Position numbers and translations under genes: made by a program. Below, in pieces: positions 8,390 to 19,907 of a stretch of DNA of 64,000 nt. Source of the DNA: Streptomyces sp. NBC_00273 (GTDB lineage Bacteria > Actinomycetota > Actinomycetes > Streptomycetales > Streptomycetaceae); NCBI RefSeq assembly GCF_036178145.1, contig NZ_CP108067.1, forward strand, positions 6,585,501 to 6,649,500, given 5' to 3'. How positions within the stretch are numbered: position 1 is the first letter of the stretch; every line of letters starts with the position of its first letter. The notes under the pieces were generated by a model. It worked only from the letters and a program-made list of their open reading frames with translations. It made no database searches and had not been told where the DNA came from.

Positions 8390-9625
8390 TCAGTCCTGCT
8401 CTGTCCCGGAAATCCCGCGTCGGCACGCGTCGTTCCCGGTCGCGCAGACAACGGAAGCGAACGCGCCGGTTCCGATCTTGGCGAAGTTGTCCATCGAGTC
8501 CGTACCTGGCGCGAAATAGCCGGTGTGGCTCTTGGCCCGGGCCGAGGACAGCAGCCGCGCGCCGAACGCCGGAGAGACCGGATCGGCGCCGTGACCGAGG
8601 CCACCGACCTCCAGGTGCGGTACGTCCGCGATCCAGTCGCCCTCGTCGCGCGTCGCCCAGACCCGCGCCGAGGTGTGCAGCCCGGCGACGTTCTCCGTGC
8701 GCATCCCGGGGCTGCCCGCCACCACCACGTCGGTCACCCGGCGCGGCAGCTCGTGCGCCGCGACCCCGCAGACCACCGATCCGTAGCTGTGGCAGAACAG
8801 CGCCACGCTCGCGTCCCCGGGCAGGGCCGCGGTCAGGGACTTGAGCAGGGCGGCGCCGTCGACGGCCATGCGGCCCGTGGCGGCGTCCACGCCGATGCCG
8901 GTGGGAGCGGTGTAGCCGGCCCAGGCGATGACCGCCGTCCGGCCGTCCGGATCGGCCGCCCGCTGGGCCTGGTACAAGGACTCGGCCATGCCGACCGGGG
9001 AGGTCAGGCGGCGCTGGGTGCGCTCGAAGGTGAGCACGTCGGTGTCGACGCCGGGGACGATCACCGAGACCCGCTCGGCCCCGGCGAGGTCACCGAAGAC
9101 CTCGGCCACGCGGCCGTTGCCGGTCGGGTCGAAGGCGAAGATCTGCCGGTTCGGCTGGGCGAGCGAGGCGAAGCGGTGGGAGCGCCGGGTGGCCGTGGAC
9201 CGGTCGGCCGGGGTCAGCGCGACGTCGCGGCTGCGGGCCTCCTCGACCCGGCGGGCCTGCTCCAGGCCCTGCAGGTTGGCCCGGTACCGGGTGGCCGCGG
9301 GCGTCCCGTCGAGGTTGCCCACGACGAGCGGGTAGCCGTCGGCGAGCCGGGCGCGCTGGGCACCGTCGAGGCCGGCGAAGAAACGGGCCACCGTTCGCGC
9401 CGGGGCGTCCGCCGCGGGCACCGGGCGGCCGTCGATCCGCGCCTTGGACCAGGCGCCGAGGGCGGCGACCCGCAGCGGGGAGACCTCCTCCGGCCGGTGC
9501 ACGGCCGTCCAGCCGGTGGTCGCCAGCATGATGAAGACCACCGCCAGCGCGAGCAGGGCGCGCAGGGCAGCAGGGCGCGGGTCGGCGCCGAGAGCGGTGG
9601 GGTGGGCAAAGCCGGGCACGTTCAC
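8390..9625 (-). CDS. DUF1023 alpha/beta hydrolase, membrane-anchored
   Basis: A 411-residue protein with one N-terminal membrane segment (ALRALLALAVVFIMLATTGW, about residues 20-40) and a long extracytoplasmic domain. The nucleophile elbow is CHSYGS, the DUF1023 form of GxSxG, with FAFDPTGNGR preceding it and the later HTGYF region supplying a likely catalytic His. This actinobacterial family is probably an exported esterase; the substrate is unknown. The GTG start at 9625 has no strong ribosome binding site. Confidence 0.85.
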   Translation of the reverse strand: MNVPGFAHPTALGADPRPAALRALLALAVVFIMLATTGWTAVHRPEEVSPLRVAALGAWSKARIDGRPVPAADAPARTVARFFAGLDGAQRARLADGYPLVVGNLDGTPAATRYRANLQGLEQARRVEEARSRDVALTPADRSTATRRSHRFASLAQPNRQIFAFDPTGNGRVAEVFGDLAGAERVSVIVPGVDTDVLTFERTQRRLTSPVGMAESLYQAQRAADPDGRTAVIAWAGYTAPTGIGVDAATGRMAVDGAALLKSLTAALPGDASVALFCHSYGSVVCGVAAHELPRRVTDVVVAGSPGMRTENVAGLHTSARVWATRDEGDWIADVPHLEVGGLGHGADPVSPAFGARLLSSARAKSHTGYFAPGTDSMDNFAKIGTGAFASVVCATGNDACRRGISGTEQD

Positions 9626-9760
9626 TGTGACCAGCCTATGAGACGTCTTACGCCACAGGCGTGCCGGGTGACAGGACTCACGGCCGACCGTGGGACCCCG
9701 TGAGGCCCGGGCGGAGGACCCGCCGGCGCGTCGGCGGACCCGACGGAGCGGGCCGCCGGG

Positions 9761-10426
9761 CTACGCGGACCCGCGCCAACTGGAGGTCAGCGCCGGGCCG
9801 ATCCGATCGAGGTAGCTCTCCGTCAGCACTCGGATCGATTCCACACTGGTGTCCTCGCCCCGCCCCCAGAGCCGCCCCGTGACGCGCATCACGCCGCAGA
9901 ACGCCGCGACGGCGACCCGTGGCCTCGGATCGGCGTCCACGTCCAGCCCCTCGCGGGCGCCGATCAGTCGGGAGATCCTCTCCTCCAGTTCCGTGGAGCG
10001 CCGCAAGTGCACCGCGAGCAGGGCCGGGGTGGACTCGATCAGCCGGTAACTGCGCATGTAGAGATCGACCGGGACCACCTCGGACAGGGCCACCTCCACG
10101 CTGTCCCAGGCGGCGAGCGCCGCTCCCCGCAGGGCCTCGAACGGTCCCTCGGCGGCCGGCCGGGCGTGCAGTTCGGCGACGAACCGCGACTCGACCAGCT
10201 CCTGGAGGGCGAAGACGACCTCCTCCTTGTTGGCGAAGTAGCGGAAGAAGGTGCGCTGGGACACGTTCACGGCGTCGGTGATCTCGTCGACGGTGGTGCG
10301 CTCGTACCCCTGGGACAGGAACAGCACGAGGGCGGCGCGCAGCAGCGCGTTCCGCGTGCGCCGTTTCTTGCGTTCGCGCAGTCCGGTCACCGGCGCGGCC
10401 GTCGGCGACCGCTCGTCGGTCAGCAC
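9761..10426 (-). CDS. TetR family transcriptional regulator
   Basis: A 221-residue TetR repressor. The helix-turn-helix is clear near residues 20-65 (RKKRRTRNALLRAALVLF ... TTVDEITDAVNVSQRTFFRY, then FANKEE). The frame stays open much further upstream, but the GTG at 10426 has AAGGGAG 7 nt before it and gives the usual TetR length. The ligand domain has no diagnostic signature. It diverges from a secreted I36 protein; whether it regulates that gene is unknown. Confidence 0.88.
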   Translation of the reverse strand: MLTDERSPTAAPVTGLRERKKRRTRNALLRAALVLFLSQGYERTTVDEITDAVNVSQRTFFRYFANKEEVVFALQELVESRFVAELHARPAAEGPFEALRGAALAAWDSVEVALSEVVPVDLYMRSYRLIESTPALLAVHLRRSTELEERISRLIGAREGLDVDADPRPRVAVAAFCGVMRVTGRLWGRGEDTSVESIRVLTESYLDRIGPALTSSWRGSA

Positions 10427-10810
10427 CGCGGGGCTCCCTTCTGACGCCGAGTGGGCGGTCAGCGTACCGGTGACCGACGGGGTCGCGACTGCTGCGTTAA
10501 GCCGTTTGCGACGTGCCGTCCGAGGTCCTCCGCCGGCCGGTATGAGCGCCCGCGCACGACACGTTCGGGTGCGGGTCCGGCCGGCTCCACACCTCGGCCA
10601 GGGCGGTTGTGGGCCCGGCCCCGCGACTCCCGGAAGCGTCAACTCCGTACGTACGAAGGCCATGCCGACGGGTTCCGCCGGGGCTGTCGCCTATCCGGGT
10701 GGACCCGCCCCGGGCCTCTTCCGCCCGCCCGTCGCCGCAGGTCAGCGTGGTGTCGGCGGAGCTTTCGGAAACGGTCCGGGTGCCCGCCGTCCACAAGGAG
10801 TTGACCCGTC
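10427..10810. other. 384-bp intergenic region with no supported gene
   Basis: This stretch separates the divergent tetR and I36 genes and must contain both promoters. Open frames on either strand are Arg/Pro-rich and lack family signatures. I found no convincing operator dyad or terminator. Confidence 0.5.
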
Positions 10811-11212
10811 ATGCGTACGTGTCGAAGCAATCGCGCCACCATCACGACCACCCTCGCCGCGACCGTCCTGGCCCTCACCGCCCTCCTCCCGAGTACGGCG
10901 ACCACGGCGCACGCCGCGGGCCCGCCCACCCTCGGGGCCTGCGCGACCGGGCAGCTGTGCCTGTGGGCTAAACCGGAGTTCAAGGGAGCGCGGCAGACGC
11001 ACGAGCTCAGCAACCTGGACGTCAACAGCTGCACCGCGCTGCCGGCCGGGACCAGCGCCCAGTCGCTCACCAACCGCACCGGGCGCCCGGTGACCACCTA
11101 CCAGTCGGCCGAGTGCGCGGAGACGGGCGAGTTCCAGACCTATCCGGGTGACGGGGTCTGGCTGCCCCAGTCGCCCTACCAGGTGCGGGCGTTCAAGGTG
11201 TGGGAGAGGTAG
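10811..11212 (+). CDS. Secreted peptidase inhibitor family I36 protein
   Basis: A 133-residue exported protein. The Sec signal peptide runs to AHAAG (about residue 36). The mature domain has two disulfide-capable pairs (GACATGQLCLW and NSCTA/SAECAE) and the crystallin-like pattern CLWAKPEFKGARQTHE of the SMPI metalloprotease-inhibitor family. It probably binds or inhibits an extracellular protease, but some family members are antifungal. The ATG has AAGGAG upstream. Its 3' end overlaps the convergent channel gene by 20 bp. Confidence 0.85.
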   Translation: MRTCRSNRATITTTLAATVLALTALLPSTATTAHAAGPPTLGACATGQLCLWAKPEFKGARQTHELSNLDVNSCTALPAGTSAQSLTNRTGRPVTTYQSAECAETGEFQTYPGDGVWLPQSPYQVRAFKVWER

Positions 11213-11987
11213 CTTCCCGCTGCGCCGGGGCGTTCGGCGGGTCGGCCGCGGCCACCTCGGCCGTCGTGCCGCCCAGCCGGGCGACCTCGCCGCGCAGCGC
11301 CCGTACCTCGTCCTGCAGCTCCCGGATGGCCGCCAGCTGGAGCATGTCCGCCCGGTCGTCGCGTTCGAAGCGGGAGATGAACCACGCGGCGATGTTGGCG
11401 GTCACCACACCGAGCAGGGCGATCCCGGACAGCATCAGACCGACGGCCAGGACCCGGCCGAGGCCGGTGGTCGGCGAATGGTCCCCGTAGCCGACCGTCG
11501 TCATCGTGGTGAAGGACCACCACACGGCGTCGCCCAGGTTCTTGATGTTCCCGTCGGGGGCGTCCCGCTCCACGCTGAGCACCGCCAGCGAGCCGAACAT
11601 CAGCAGCCCCACGACGGCACCGGCCACGTACGTCGTCAGCTGGATCTGCGGGGCCATCCGGGCCCGCCGGCCCACCAGCATCAAGGTGGCGACCAGCCGC
11701 AGCAGGCGCAGCGGCTGCACGAGCGGCAGCACCACGGCGGCCAGGTCCAGCCAGTGGGTCCGGACGAAGTGCTTGCGGTCCGCCGCGAGGGCCAGGCGGA
11801 CCAGGTAGTCGACGGCGAAGGCGCCCCACACCACCCATTCGACGTGCGTGCAGGCCCGGTGCACCTCCGCGCGCGCGTCGGGGGCGACGATGGGCACGGC
11901 GTACGCCACGGCGAACGCCACGGCGAGCAGGAGCAGCGGGGTCTGGCTCCGCCGCTCCCACACCAGCTGGCGGGAGGGTTCCTTCAT
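11193..11987 (-). CDS. Voltage-gated-type potassium channel protein
   Basis: A 264-residue integral membrane protein with S1-S4-like helices (including the Arg-bearing LRLLRLVATL), an S5 segment, a K+ selectivity filter TMTTVGYGD, S6, and a C-terminal coiled coil (LQLAAIRELQDEVRALRGEV). It should conduct K+ across the cytoplasmic membrane. I chose the ATG at 11987 (MKEPSRQ) because a TACGAT -10 box ends 7 nt upstream; the ATG at 11996 would lie inside that box. The stop overlaps the I36 gene. Confidence 0.9.
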   Translation of the reverse strand: MKEPSRQLVWERRSQTPLLLLAVAFAVAYAVPIVAPDARAEVHRACTHVEWVVWGAFAVDYLVRLALAADRKHFVRTHWLDLAAVVLPLVQPLRLLRLVATLMLVGRRARMAPQIQLTTYVAGAVVGLLMFGSLAVLSVERDAPDGNIKNLGDAVWWSFTTMTTVGYGDHSPTTGLGRVLAVGLMLSGIALLGVVTANIAAWFISRFERDDRADMLQLAAIRELQDEVRALRGEVARLGGTTAEVAAADPPNAPAQREATSPTP

Positions 11988-11994
11988 GCCGAGC

Positions 11995-12000
11995 ATCGTA
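11995..12000 (-). promoter_or_regulatory. Leaderless-type -10 box (TACGAT) for the channel gene
   Basis: TACGAT on the minus strand, 7 nt before the ATG at 11987, with no Shine-Dalgarno sequence. It matches the arrangement upstream of the DUF4429 gene. Confidence 0.5.
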
Positions 12001-12013
12001 AGGAATCCATAAA

Positions 12014-12051
12014 GGTGGGCGGGCCCCGGCCGGAGCCGGGACCCGCCCACC
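12014..12051 (-). terminator. Hairpin terminator of aceE
   Basis: GGTGGGCGGG and CCCGCCCACC form the outer stem and CCCGGC/GCCGGG the inner stem, with one mismatched pair and a short loop. It lies 19 bp after the aceE stop codon and ahead of the channel promoter. Confidence 0.7.
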
Positions 12052-12069
12052 ACGCCTACCGCGCAGCGA

Positions 12070-14802
<2,733 letters not shown>

Positions 14803-15274
14803 GCTGTTCCTTCGCTGTCGGGGGGAGTCGTGCCTTGGGGGTTCGCCGCCTCCCATGCTCTTACGCCGGGCCGAAATCTTCATCTTTACCACCGGGTAAT
14901 CCCTGGAAACCGCAGGGAACCCGGTGGAACCGGTGGGGGAAGGGTCGGCGGGGATCCGTAGCGAGTCGGGTCAAACCGCAACCTTGCATCCAAGTCGGGC
15001 GCTCGCTTCGTACGACCGTTCGTCCCTCAAACAGGTAGGAAAGTCCTCAAGCGTCGACGATGATGCCGAATGAGCTGGAATGGTGTGGGATGAATCACGA
15101 GAGGTGCACACGGGAAGGCTGAAAGTTGCGGCGAGACGGCCGCAATCGTCACCGTTTCGACGGTCTCGACGGCCGGGTACTTGCGCGATCCGCCGCGCCC
15201 GTGTGGACTACGCCCAATGCTGCGCGTACGCGCGCCGCCGAAGACATTCACCGAACATGAGCAGGAGGCACCCC
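14803..15274. other. 472-bp divergent intergenic region, no supported gene
   Basis: It separates the divergent aceE and DUF3052 genes and must hold both promoters. Small open frames on both strands look non-coding. No large dyad or RNA motif was recognised. Confidence 0.5.
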
Positions 15275-15700
15275 GTGAGCGCGACCGCGGACCACGCGGA
15301 GAGCCTGGCCGCCCGGCTGGGTTTCCAGTCCGAACAGGTGGTCCAGGAGATCGGCTACGACGAAGACGTCGATCAGGAATTCCGTGACGCCGTCGAGAAG
15401 CTCGTCAGCGAGCTCGCCGACGAGGACTACGACGACGTCGCGGACGCGGTGCTGTTGTGGTTCCGCGACGAGGACGGCGACCTGACGGACGCCCTGGTCG
15501 ACGCGACCGAGCTGGTCGAGGACGGCGCACTGATCCTGCTGCTGACCCCCAAGACGGGCCGTGACGGCTACGTCGAGGCCAGTGACATCAGCGAGGCCGC
15601 CGAGACGGCCGGCCTCTCCCTGGCCAAGGGCCTGCCCGTCGGCAAGGAGTGGACGTCCACCAAGCTGGTGACGCCGAAGGCGGCCAAGGCCAAGCGCTGA
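15275..15700 (+). CDS. DUF3052 family protein
   Basis: This 141-residue acidic protein is of the actinobacteria-wide DUF3052 family. Conserved parts are LAARLGFQSEQVVQEIGYDE near the N-terminus, the acidic EDYDDVADAVLLWFRDEDGDL block, and DGALILLLTPKTGRDGYVE toward the C-terminus. No catalytic residues or membrane segments are visible; function is unknown. The GTG at 15275 has AGGAGG 6 nt upstream. It is placed between aceE and the peroxiredoxin, the conserved order in streptomycetes from memory. Confidence 0.9.
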   Translation: MSATADHAESLAARLGFQSEQVVQEIGYDEDVDQEFRDAVEKLVSELADEDYDDVADAVLLWFRDEDGDLTDALVDATELVEDGALILLLTPKTGRDGYVEASDISEAAETAGLSLAKGLPVGKEWTSTKLVTPKAAKAKR

Positions 15701-15730
15701 GCCGCAACCGCAGCCGAGCGGACACGCAAC

Positions 15731-15770
15731 CGCACCCCGCCGACCAGGTGACCCCGGTCGGCGGGGTGCG
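15731..15770 (+). terminator. Hairpin terminator after the DUF3052 gene
   Basis: CGCACCCCGCCGACC and GGTCGGCGGGGTGCG are perfect 15-bp arms with a 10-nt loop, starting 30 bp after the stop codon. It separates DUF3052 transcription from the peroxiredoxin gene. Confidence 0.8.
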
Positions 15771-15801
15771 TGCGTTCCGTGCCCGTGCCGCGATCAGGAC
15801 C

Positions 15802-15807
15802 TAGTCT
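15802..15807 (+). promoter_or_regulatory. Candidate -10 box (TAGTCT) for the peroxiredoxin gene
   Basis: TAGTCT fits TAnnnT. Transcription would begin near 15814, which excludes the GTG at 15808 and supports an ATG at 15853 or 15862 as the true start. Confidence 0.4.
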
Positions 15808-15861
15808 GTGACTCACCCGAACAGCCCAACGCGGGGATGCGGGAACGAAGGGATGCGAGAA

Positions 15862-16320
15862 ATGGCGATCGAGGTCGGCGACAAGGCCCCGGACTTCGAG
15901 CTCAAGGACAACCACGGCCGGGCCGTTCGGCTCTCCGACTTCCGGGGCGAGAAGGCAGTGGTGCTGCTCTTCTACCCGTTCGCCTTCACCGGCGTCTGCA
16001 CCGGCGAGCTGTGCGAGCTGCGCGACCAGCTCCCGCGCTTCCAGAACGACGACGTGCAGCTCCTCGCCGTCTCCAACGACTCCGTGCCCACCCTGCGGGT
16101 CTTCGGCGAGCAGGAGGGCCTGGAGTACCCGCTGCTGTCGGACTTCTGGCCGCACGGGCAGACCTCGCGCGCCTACGGCGTCTTCGACGAGGACAAGGGA
16201 TGCGCGGTCCGCGGCACCTTCATCATCGACACGGACGGCATCGTGCGCTGGACTGTCGTCAACGGACTGCCCGACGCGCGTGACCTGAACGAGTACATCA
16301 AGGCGCTCGACAGTCTCTGA
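15862..16320 (+). CDS. ahpE: AhpE-type peroxiredoxin
   Basis: A 152-residue thiol peroxidase that reduces H2O2 and organic peroxides in the cytoplasm. The fold starts KAPDFELKDNHGRAVRLSDF, and the peroxidatic Cys is in YPFAFTGVCTGELCELRD (about residue 45, PxxxTxxC form). A second Cys lies four residues later, and another occurs in DKGCAVRGTF. The ATG at 15862 (MAIEVGDK) has AAGGGA 8 nt upstream; an ATG three codons earlier is the alternative. Confidence 0.92.
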   Translation: MAIEVGDKAPDFELKDNHGRAVRLSDFRGEKAVVLLFYPFAFTGVCTGELCELRDQLPRFQNDDVQLLAVSNDSVPTLRVFGEQEGLEYPLLSDFWPHGQTSRAYGVFDEDKGCAVRGTFIIDTDGIVRWTVVNGLPDARDLNEYIKALDSL

Positions 16321-16486
16321 GCGCACGCGAGCGGGCCGTACACGCATTTTCCCTGCGAAAACCGCTTACAGGCGGGAACCCGTCACTAGGATCGAAACGT
16401 TGATCCGGTAGCTCCCCCGGTCACGACCGGGAGGGCCCCCTGCACGACGGGGCACCGCCCCACACACAGAACCCAATGGAGGACCC

Positions 16487-17062
16487 GTGGGAGTCAGCCT
16501 CAGCAAGGGCGGCAACGTCTCGCTGACCAAGGCCGCGCCTAACCTGACGGCGGTCATCGTCGGTCTGGGCTGGGATGCTCGCACCACCACCGGTGTCGAC
16601 TTCGACCTCGACGCCAGCGCGATCCTGACCAGCGACCAGGGCAAGGTCACCAGCGACGCGAACTTCGTCTTCTTCAACAACCTCAAGAGCCCCGACGGCT
16701 CGGTGGAGCACACCGGTGACAACACCACCGGTGAGGGCGAGGGCGACGACGAGGCGATCAAGGTCAACCTGGCCGGCGTCCCGGCCGACGTCGCCAAGAT
16801 CGTCTTCCCGGTCTCGATCTACGAGGCCGAGAGCCGTCAGCAGAGCTTCGGCCAGGTCCGCAACGCGTACATCCGCGTGGTGAACCAGGCCGACAACACC
16901 GAGCTCGCGCGTTACGACCTCTCCGAGGACGCCTCGACCGAGACCGCCATGGTCTTCGGCGAGCTGTACCGCAACGGTGCGGAGTGGAAGTTCCGCGCCA
17001 TCGGCCAGGGCTACGCATCGGGCCTGCGCGGCATCGCGCAGGACTTCGGCGTCAACGTCTGA
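16487..17062 (+). CDS. terD: TerD family calcium-binding stress protein
   Basis: This 191-residue TerD protein begins [20 protein letters not shown] and carries the acidic Ca2+ sites VDFDLDASA and [11 protein letters not shown]. TerD proteins form membrane-associated stress complexes with TerC; in S. coelicolor they affect tellurite tolerance and differentiation. The GTG at 16487 follows TGGAGGA. It is followed 205 bp later by a close paralogue (17268-17843), clearly a tandem duplicate with divergence in residues 45-60. Confidence 0.95.
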   Translation: MGVSLSKGGNVSLTKAAPNLTAVIVGLGWDARTTTGVDFDLDASAILTSDQGKVTSDANFVFFNNLKSPDGSVEHTGDNTTGEGEGDDEAIKVNLAGVPADVAKIVFPVSIYEAESRQQSFGQVRNAYIRVVNQADNTELARYDLSEDASTETAMVFGELYRNGAEWKFRAIGQGYASGLRGIAQDFGVNV

Positions 17063-17154
17063 GCCCGAGAGCAGTTCGTCCGTCCGGCGCCGTGCACTGT
17101 GTGTACGGCGCCGGACCGGCTTTACCTGCGGACACCACCGCAGGCGGCACACCG

Positions 17155-17206
17155 CACCACCGGCTACACCGCACCGCCCGCACCACCGGCTACACCGCAC
17201 CGCCCG
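17155..17206 (+). repeat. Perfect 26-bp tandem duplication between two terD genes
   Basis: Two adjacent identical 26-bp units (17155-17180 and 17181-17206) begin CACCACCGGCTACACCGCAC. A short triplet-like ATACCGCC run follows (17222-17238). The surrounding 205 bp has an unusual CA/CC-rich skew and encodes nothing convincing. Confidence 0.85.
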
Positions 17207-17267
17207 CTGCACCGGCACATCGCCATACCGCCATACCGCCACACCGTCGTCCGGGGAGGACCACAAC

Positions 17268-17843
17268 ATGGGCGTCACACTCGCCAAGGGGGGCAATGTC
17301 TCACTCTCCAAGGCCGCACCGAACCTCACCAGGGTTCTGATCGGTCTCGGATGGGACGCGCGCTCGACCACGGGAGCCGACTTCGACCTCGACGCCAGCG
17401 CGCTGCTGTGCAACAGCGGCCGGGTGCTGGGGGACGAGTACTTCGTCTTCTACAACAACCTGAAGAGCCCCGACGGCTCCGTCGAACACACCGGGGACAA
17501 CCTCACCGGCGAGGGTGAAGGCGACGACGAGTCGATCATCATCGACCTGACCAAGGTGCCGGCGGCCGTGGACAAGATCGTCTTCCCGGTCTCGATCCAC
17601 GACGCGGACTCCCGCCGGCAGAGCTTCGGCCAGGTCAGCAACGCCTTCATCCGTGTCGTGAACCAGGCTGACGGACAGGAACTGGCCCGCTACGACCTGT
17701 CCGAGGACGCGTCCAGCGAAACCGCGATGATCTTCGGCGAGGTCTACCGGTACGGGGGTGAATGGAAGTTCCGTGCGGTGGGGCAGGGGTACGCGTCGGG
17801 GCTCCGAGGCATCGCTCTAGACTTCGGGGTCAACGTTTCGTAA
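17268..17843 (+). CDS. terD: TerD family calcium-binding stress protein, paralogue
   Basis: Same length (191 residues) and organisation as the preceding gene: [20 protein letters not shown] start, [11 protein letters not shown] and [11 protein letters not shown] metal sites, and a C-terminus [16 protein letters not shown]. It probably forms hetero-oligomers with its neighbour. The ATG at 17268 has GGGGAGGA upstream. The membrane protein gene begins 19 bp after its stop, so the two are likely cotranscribed and may form a TerC-TerD complex. Confidence 0.95.
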   Translation: MGVTLAKGGNVSLSKAAPNLTRVLIGLGWDARSTTGADFDLDASALLCNSGRVLGDEYFVFYNNLKSPDGSVEHTGDNLTGEGEGDDESIIIDLTKVPAAVDKIVFPVSIHDADSRRQSFGQVSNAFIRVVNQADGQELARYDLSEDASSETAMIFGEVYRYGGEWKFRAVGQGYASGLRGIALDFGVNVS

Positions 17844-17862
17844 AGCCGTACAAGACGATGGG

Positions 17863-18984
17863 GTGCCAGTGGTTCTGAAAACCTTCGGCTGGTCGTTCGC
17901 AATCACTGCGCTCGGTCTAGTCGCAGCGGTGTTCTACGGGGGGTGGCAGGCCTTCGGTATCGTCGCGATCCTGTCGGTCCTCGAGATCTCGCTGTCCTTC
18001 GACAACGCGGTGGTCAACGCCGGAATCCTGAAGAAGATGAATGCCTTCTGGCAGAAGATCTTCCTCACCGTCGGCGTCCTCATCGCGGTCTTCGGCATGC
18101 GCCTGGTCTTCCCCGTTGTGATCGTCGCGATCAGCGCCAAGATCGGCCCCATCGAGGCCGTCGACCTCGCCCTCTCCGACAAGGAGATGTACGAGCAGCT
18201 GGTGACGGACGCCCACCCGTCCATCGCCGCCTTCGGCGGCATGTTCCTGCTGATGATCTTCCTCGACTTCATCTTCGAGGACCGTGACATCAAGTGGCTC
18301 GCGTGGCTGGAGCGCCCGCTCGCCAAGCTCGGCAAGATCGACATGCTGTCCGCCTGCATCGCGCTGATCGTCCTGGTCATCGCCTCGATGACGGTCGGGG
18401 CCAATGCCCACCAGCACGGTGGCGTCCACGTGGACAAGGCGCAGACCGTCCTGATCTCCGGCGTCCTCGGCCTGATCACCTACATGATCGTCGGCGGTCT
18501 CTCCGGTTACTTCGAGAACAAGCTGGAGGAAGAGGAGGAAGCCGAGCACGAGGCCGAGGAAGAGGCCAAGCGGAGCGGCAAGCCCGTCTCGGCCGTCGCC
18601 ATGGCCGGCAAGGCCGCCTTCTTCATGTTCCTCTACCTCGAAGTGCTCGACGCCTCCTTCTCCTTCGACGGGGTCATCGGCGCCTTCGCCATCACCAACG
18701 ACATCGTGCTGATGGCCCTCGGCCTCGGCATCGGTGCCATGTACGTGCGTTCGCTGACGGTCTACCTGGTCCGCCAGGGCACCCTCGACGACTACGTCTA
18801 CCTGGAGCACGGCGCGCACTACGCCATCGGCGCGCTCGCCGTGATCCTGCTCGTCACCATCCAGTACGAGATCAACGAGATCATCACCGGTCTCGTCGGC
18901 GTGCTGCTCATCGGATGGTCCTTCTGGTCCTCGGTGCGCCGCAACAAGCGCCTGGAACTGGAGGGTTCCACCGCCGAGGCATGA
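17863..18984 (+). CDS. TerC-like DUF475 membrane protein
   Basis: A 373-residue polytopic protein with about nine membrane helices. The two TerC signature segments SLSFDNAVVNAG (about residue 45) and DASFSFDGVIGAFA (about residue 265) place buried Asp residues in facing helices, suited to binding a metal ion. A charged cytoplasmic loop (EEEEEAEHEAEEEAKR, about residue 225) separates the halves. TerC proteins are linked to Mn handling and tellurite resistance. GTG codons at 17863 and 17869 are both possible starts. Confidence 0.9.
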   Translation: MPVVLKTFGWSFAITALGLVAAVFYGGWQAFGIVAILSVLEISLSFDNAVVNAGILKKMNAFWQKIFLTVGVLIAVFGMRLVFPVVIVAISAKIGPIEAVDLALSDKEMYEQLVTDAHPSIAAFGGMFLLMIFLDFIFEDRDIKWLAWLERPLAKLGKIDMLSACIALIVLVIASMTVGANAHQHGGVHVDKAQTVLISGVLGLITYMIVGGLSGYFENKLEEEEEAEHEAEEEAKRSGKPVSAVAMAGKAAFFMFLYLEVLDASFSFDGVIGAFAITNDIVLMALGLGIGAMYVRSLTVYLVRQGTLDDYVYLEHGAHYAIGALAVILLVTIQYEINEIITGLVGVLLIGWSFWSSVRRNKRLELEGSTAEA

Positions 18985-19012
18985 CGGCGGCGGTAATGCG
19001 GAACGCTCCATT

Positions 19013-19056
19013 GCGGGGCGGTCCACCAGGTCCACGGACCCGGCGGGCCGCCCCGC
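19013..19056 (+). terminator. Hairpin after the TerC-like gene
   Basis: GCGGGGCGG and CCGCCCCGC pair across a 26-nt loop that can itself fold (GGTCC/GGACC). It is 29 bp after the stop codon and would limit readthrough into the TerA-like gene. Confidence 0.5.
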
Positions 19057-19105
19057 TTCCGTAGGCTCAGGCCGATCAGGGGATCAGGGGACCAGGGGGT
19101 AGGGG

Positions 19106-19846
19106 ATGGGCTTCTTCGACGGCATCATGGGCAGCCGGGCCGTGCAGTTCCAGTCGGGCAGTGCCTCGTCGAACGCGATCGAGCTGACCAAACGACATTC
19201 GACGGTGTCGCTCACCAAACAGGGGGCCGTCCACGGCAATCTGCGCGTGAACCTGTCCTGGCGCATGCGGACCTCGGACATCGGCGGCCGCTCCGGCCAG
19301 AGCGGCCAGCTGTTCCGGCATCCGTTCAAGCTGTTCAAGCCGGACATGGTGCAGGCGCACACCCAGGGCATGGTCAATGTCGACCTCGACATGGGCTGCC
19401 TGTACGAGTTGACGGACGGCACCCGCGGGGCCGTGCAGCCGCTGGGGAACCTGCTGGGCGACCTCAACGATCCGCCGTACGTCAAGCTCAGCGGGGACGA
19501 CCGGTTCGGCTCGGCGTCGGGGGAGACCCTCTACGTCAACCTCGACCACGCCGACGAGATCAAGCGCCTGCTGGTCTTCGTCTACATCTACGACCAGACG
19601 CCGGCCTTTGACCGGACGCACGCCATGGTGACCCTCTACCCCGTCACGGGGCCGCGGATCGAGATCCCGCTGGACGAGCGGCACCCGCAGGCCCGGTCCT
19701 GCGCGGTCGTCTCCCTGGAGAAGGTCAAGGGCGAGCTCGTGGTGCGGCGCGAGGTGAAGTTCGTCTACGGGTTCCAGGCCGAGCTGGACCGGCTGTACGG
19801 CTGGGGGCTCCAGTGGGGGCGGGGCTACAAGAGCGCCAAGAACTGA
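19106..19846 (+). CDS. TerA-like tellurium/stress resistance protein
   Basis: This 246-residue soluble protein resembles the TerD-fold proteins annotated as tellurium resistance TerA. The visible core is SSNAIELTKRHSTVSLTKQG, then VDLDMGCLYELTDG and LNDPPYVKLSGDD, a TerD-type beta sandwich with fewer acidic Ca2+ ligands. The C-terminus ends with ELDRLYGWGLQWGRGYK, common to this subgroup. It continues the Ter cluster on the same strand and is convergent with another TerD-like gene. Confidence 0.82.
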   Translation: MGFFDGIMGSRAVQFQSGSASSNAIELTKRHSTVSLTKQGAVHGNLRVNLSWRMRTSDIGGRSGQSGQLFRHPFKLFKPDMVQAHTQGMVNVDLDMGCLYELTDGTRGAVQPLGNLLGDLNDPPYVKLSGDDRFGSASGETLYVNLDHADEIKRLLVFVYIYDQTPAFDRTHAMVTLYPVTGPRIEIPLDERHPQARSCAVVSLEKVKGELVVRREVKFVYGFQAELDRLYGWGLQWGRGYKSAKN

Positions 19847-19907
19847 CCGGGGCCCCGGGACGGGTGACCGTCCTCGGGGCCCTCGGCGGCGTCGGCCGTC
19901 AGCTGCG

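Noticed and set aside
16370..16410. SigR-type promoter (GGGAAC with downstream GTT) before the first terD
   Set aside because: The spacer is about 19 rather than 18 and the -35 lacks the final T; too weak to annotate.
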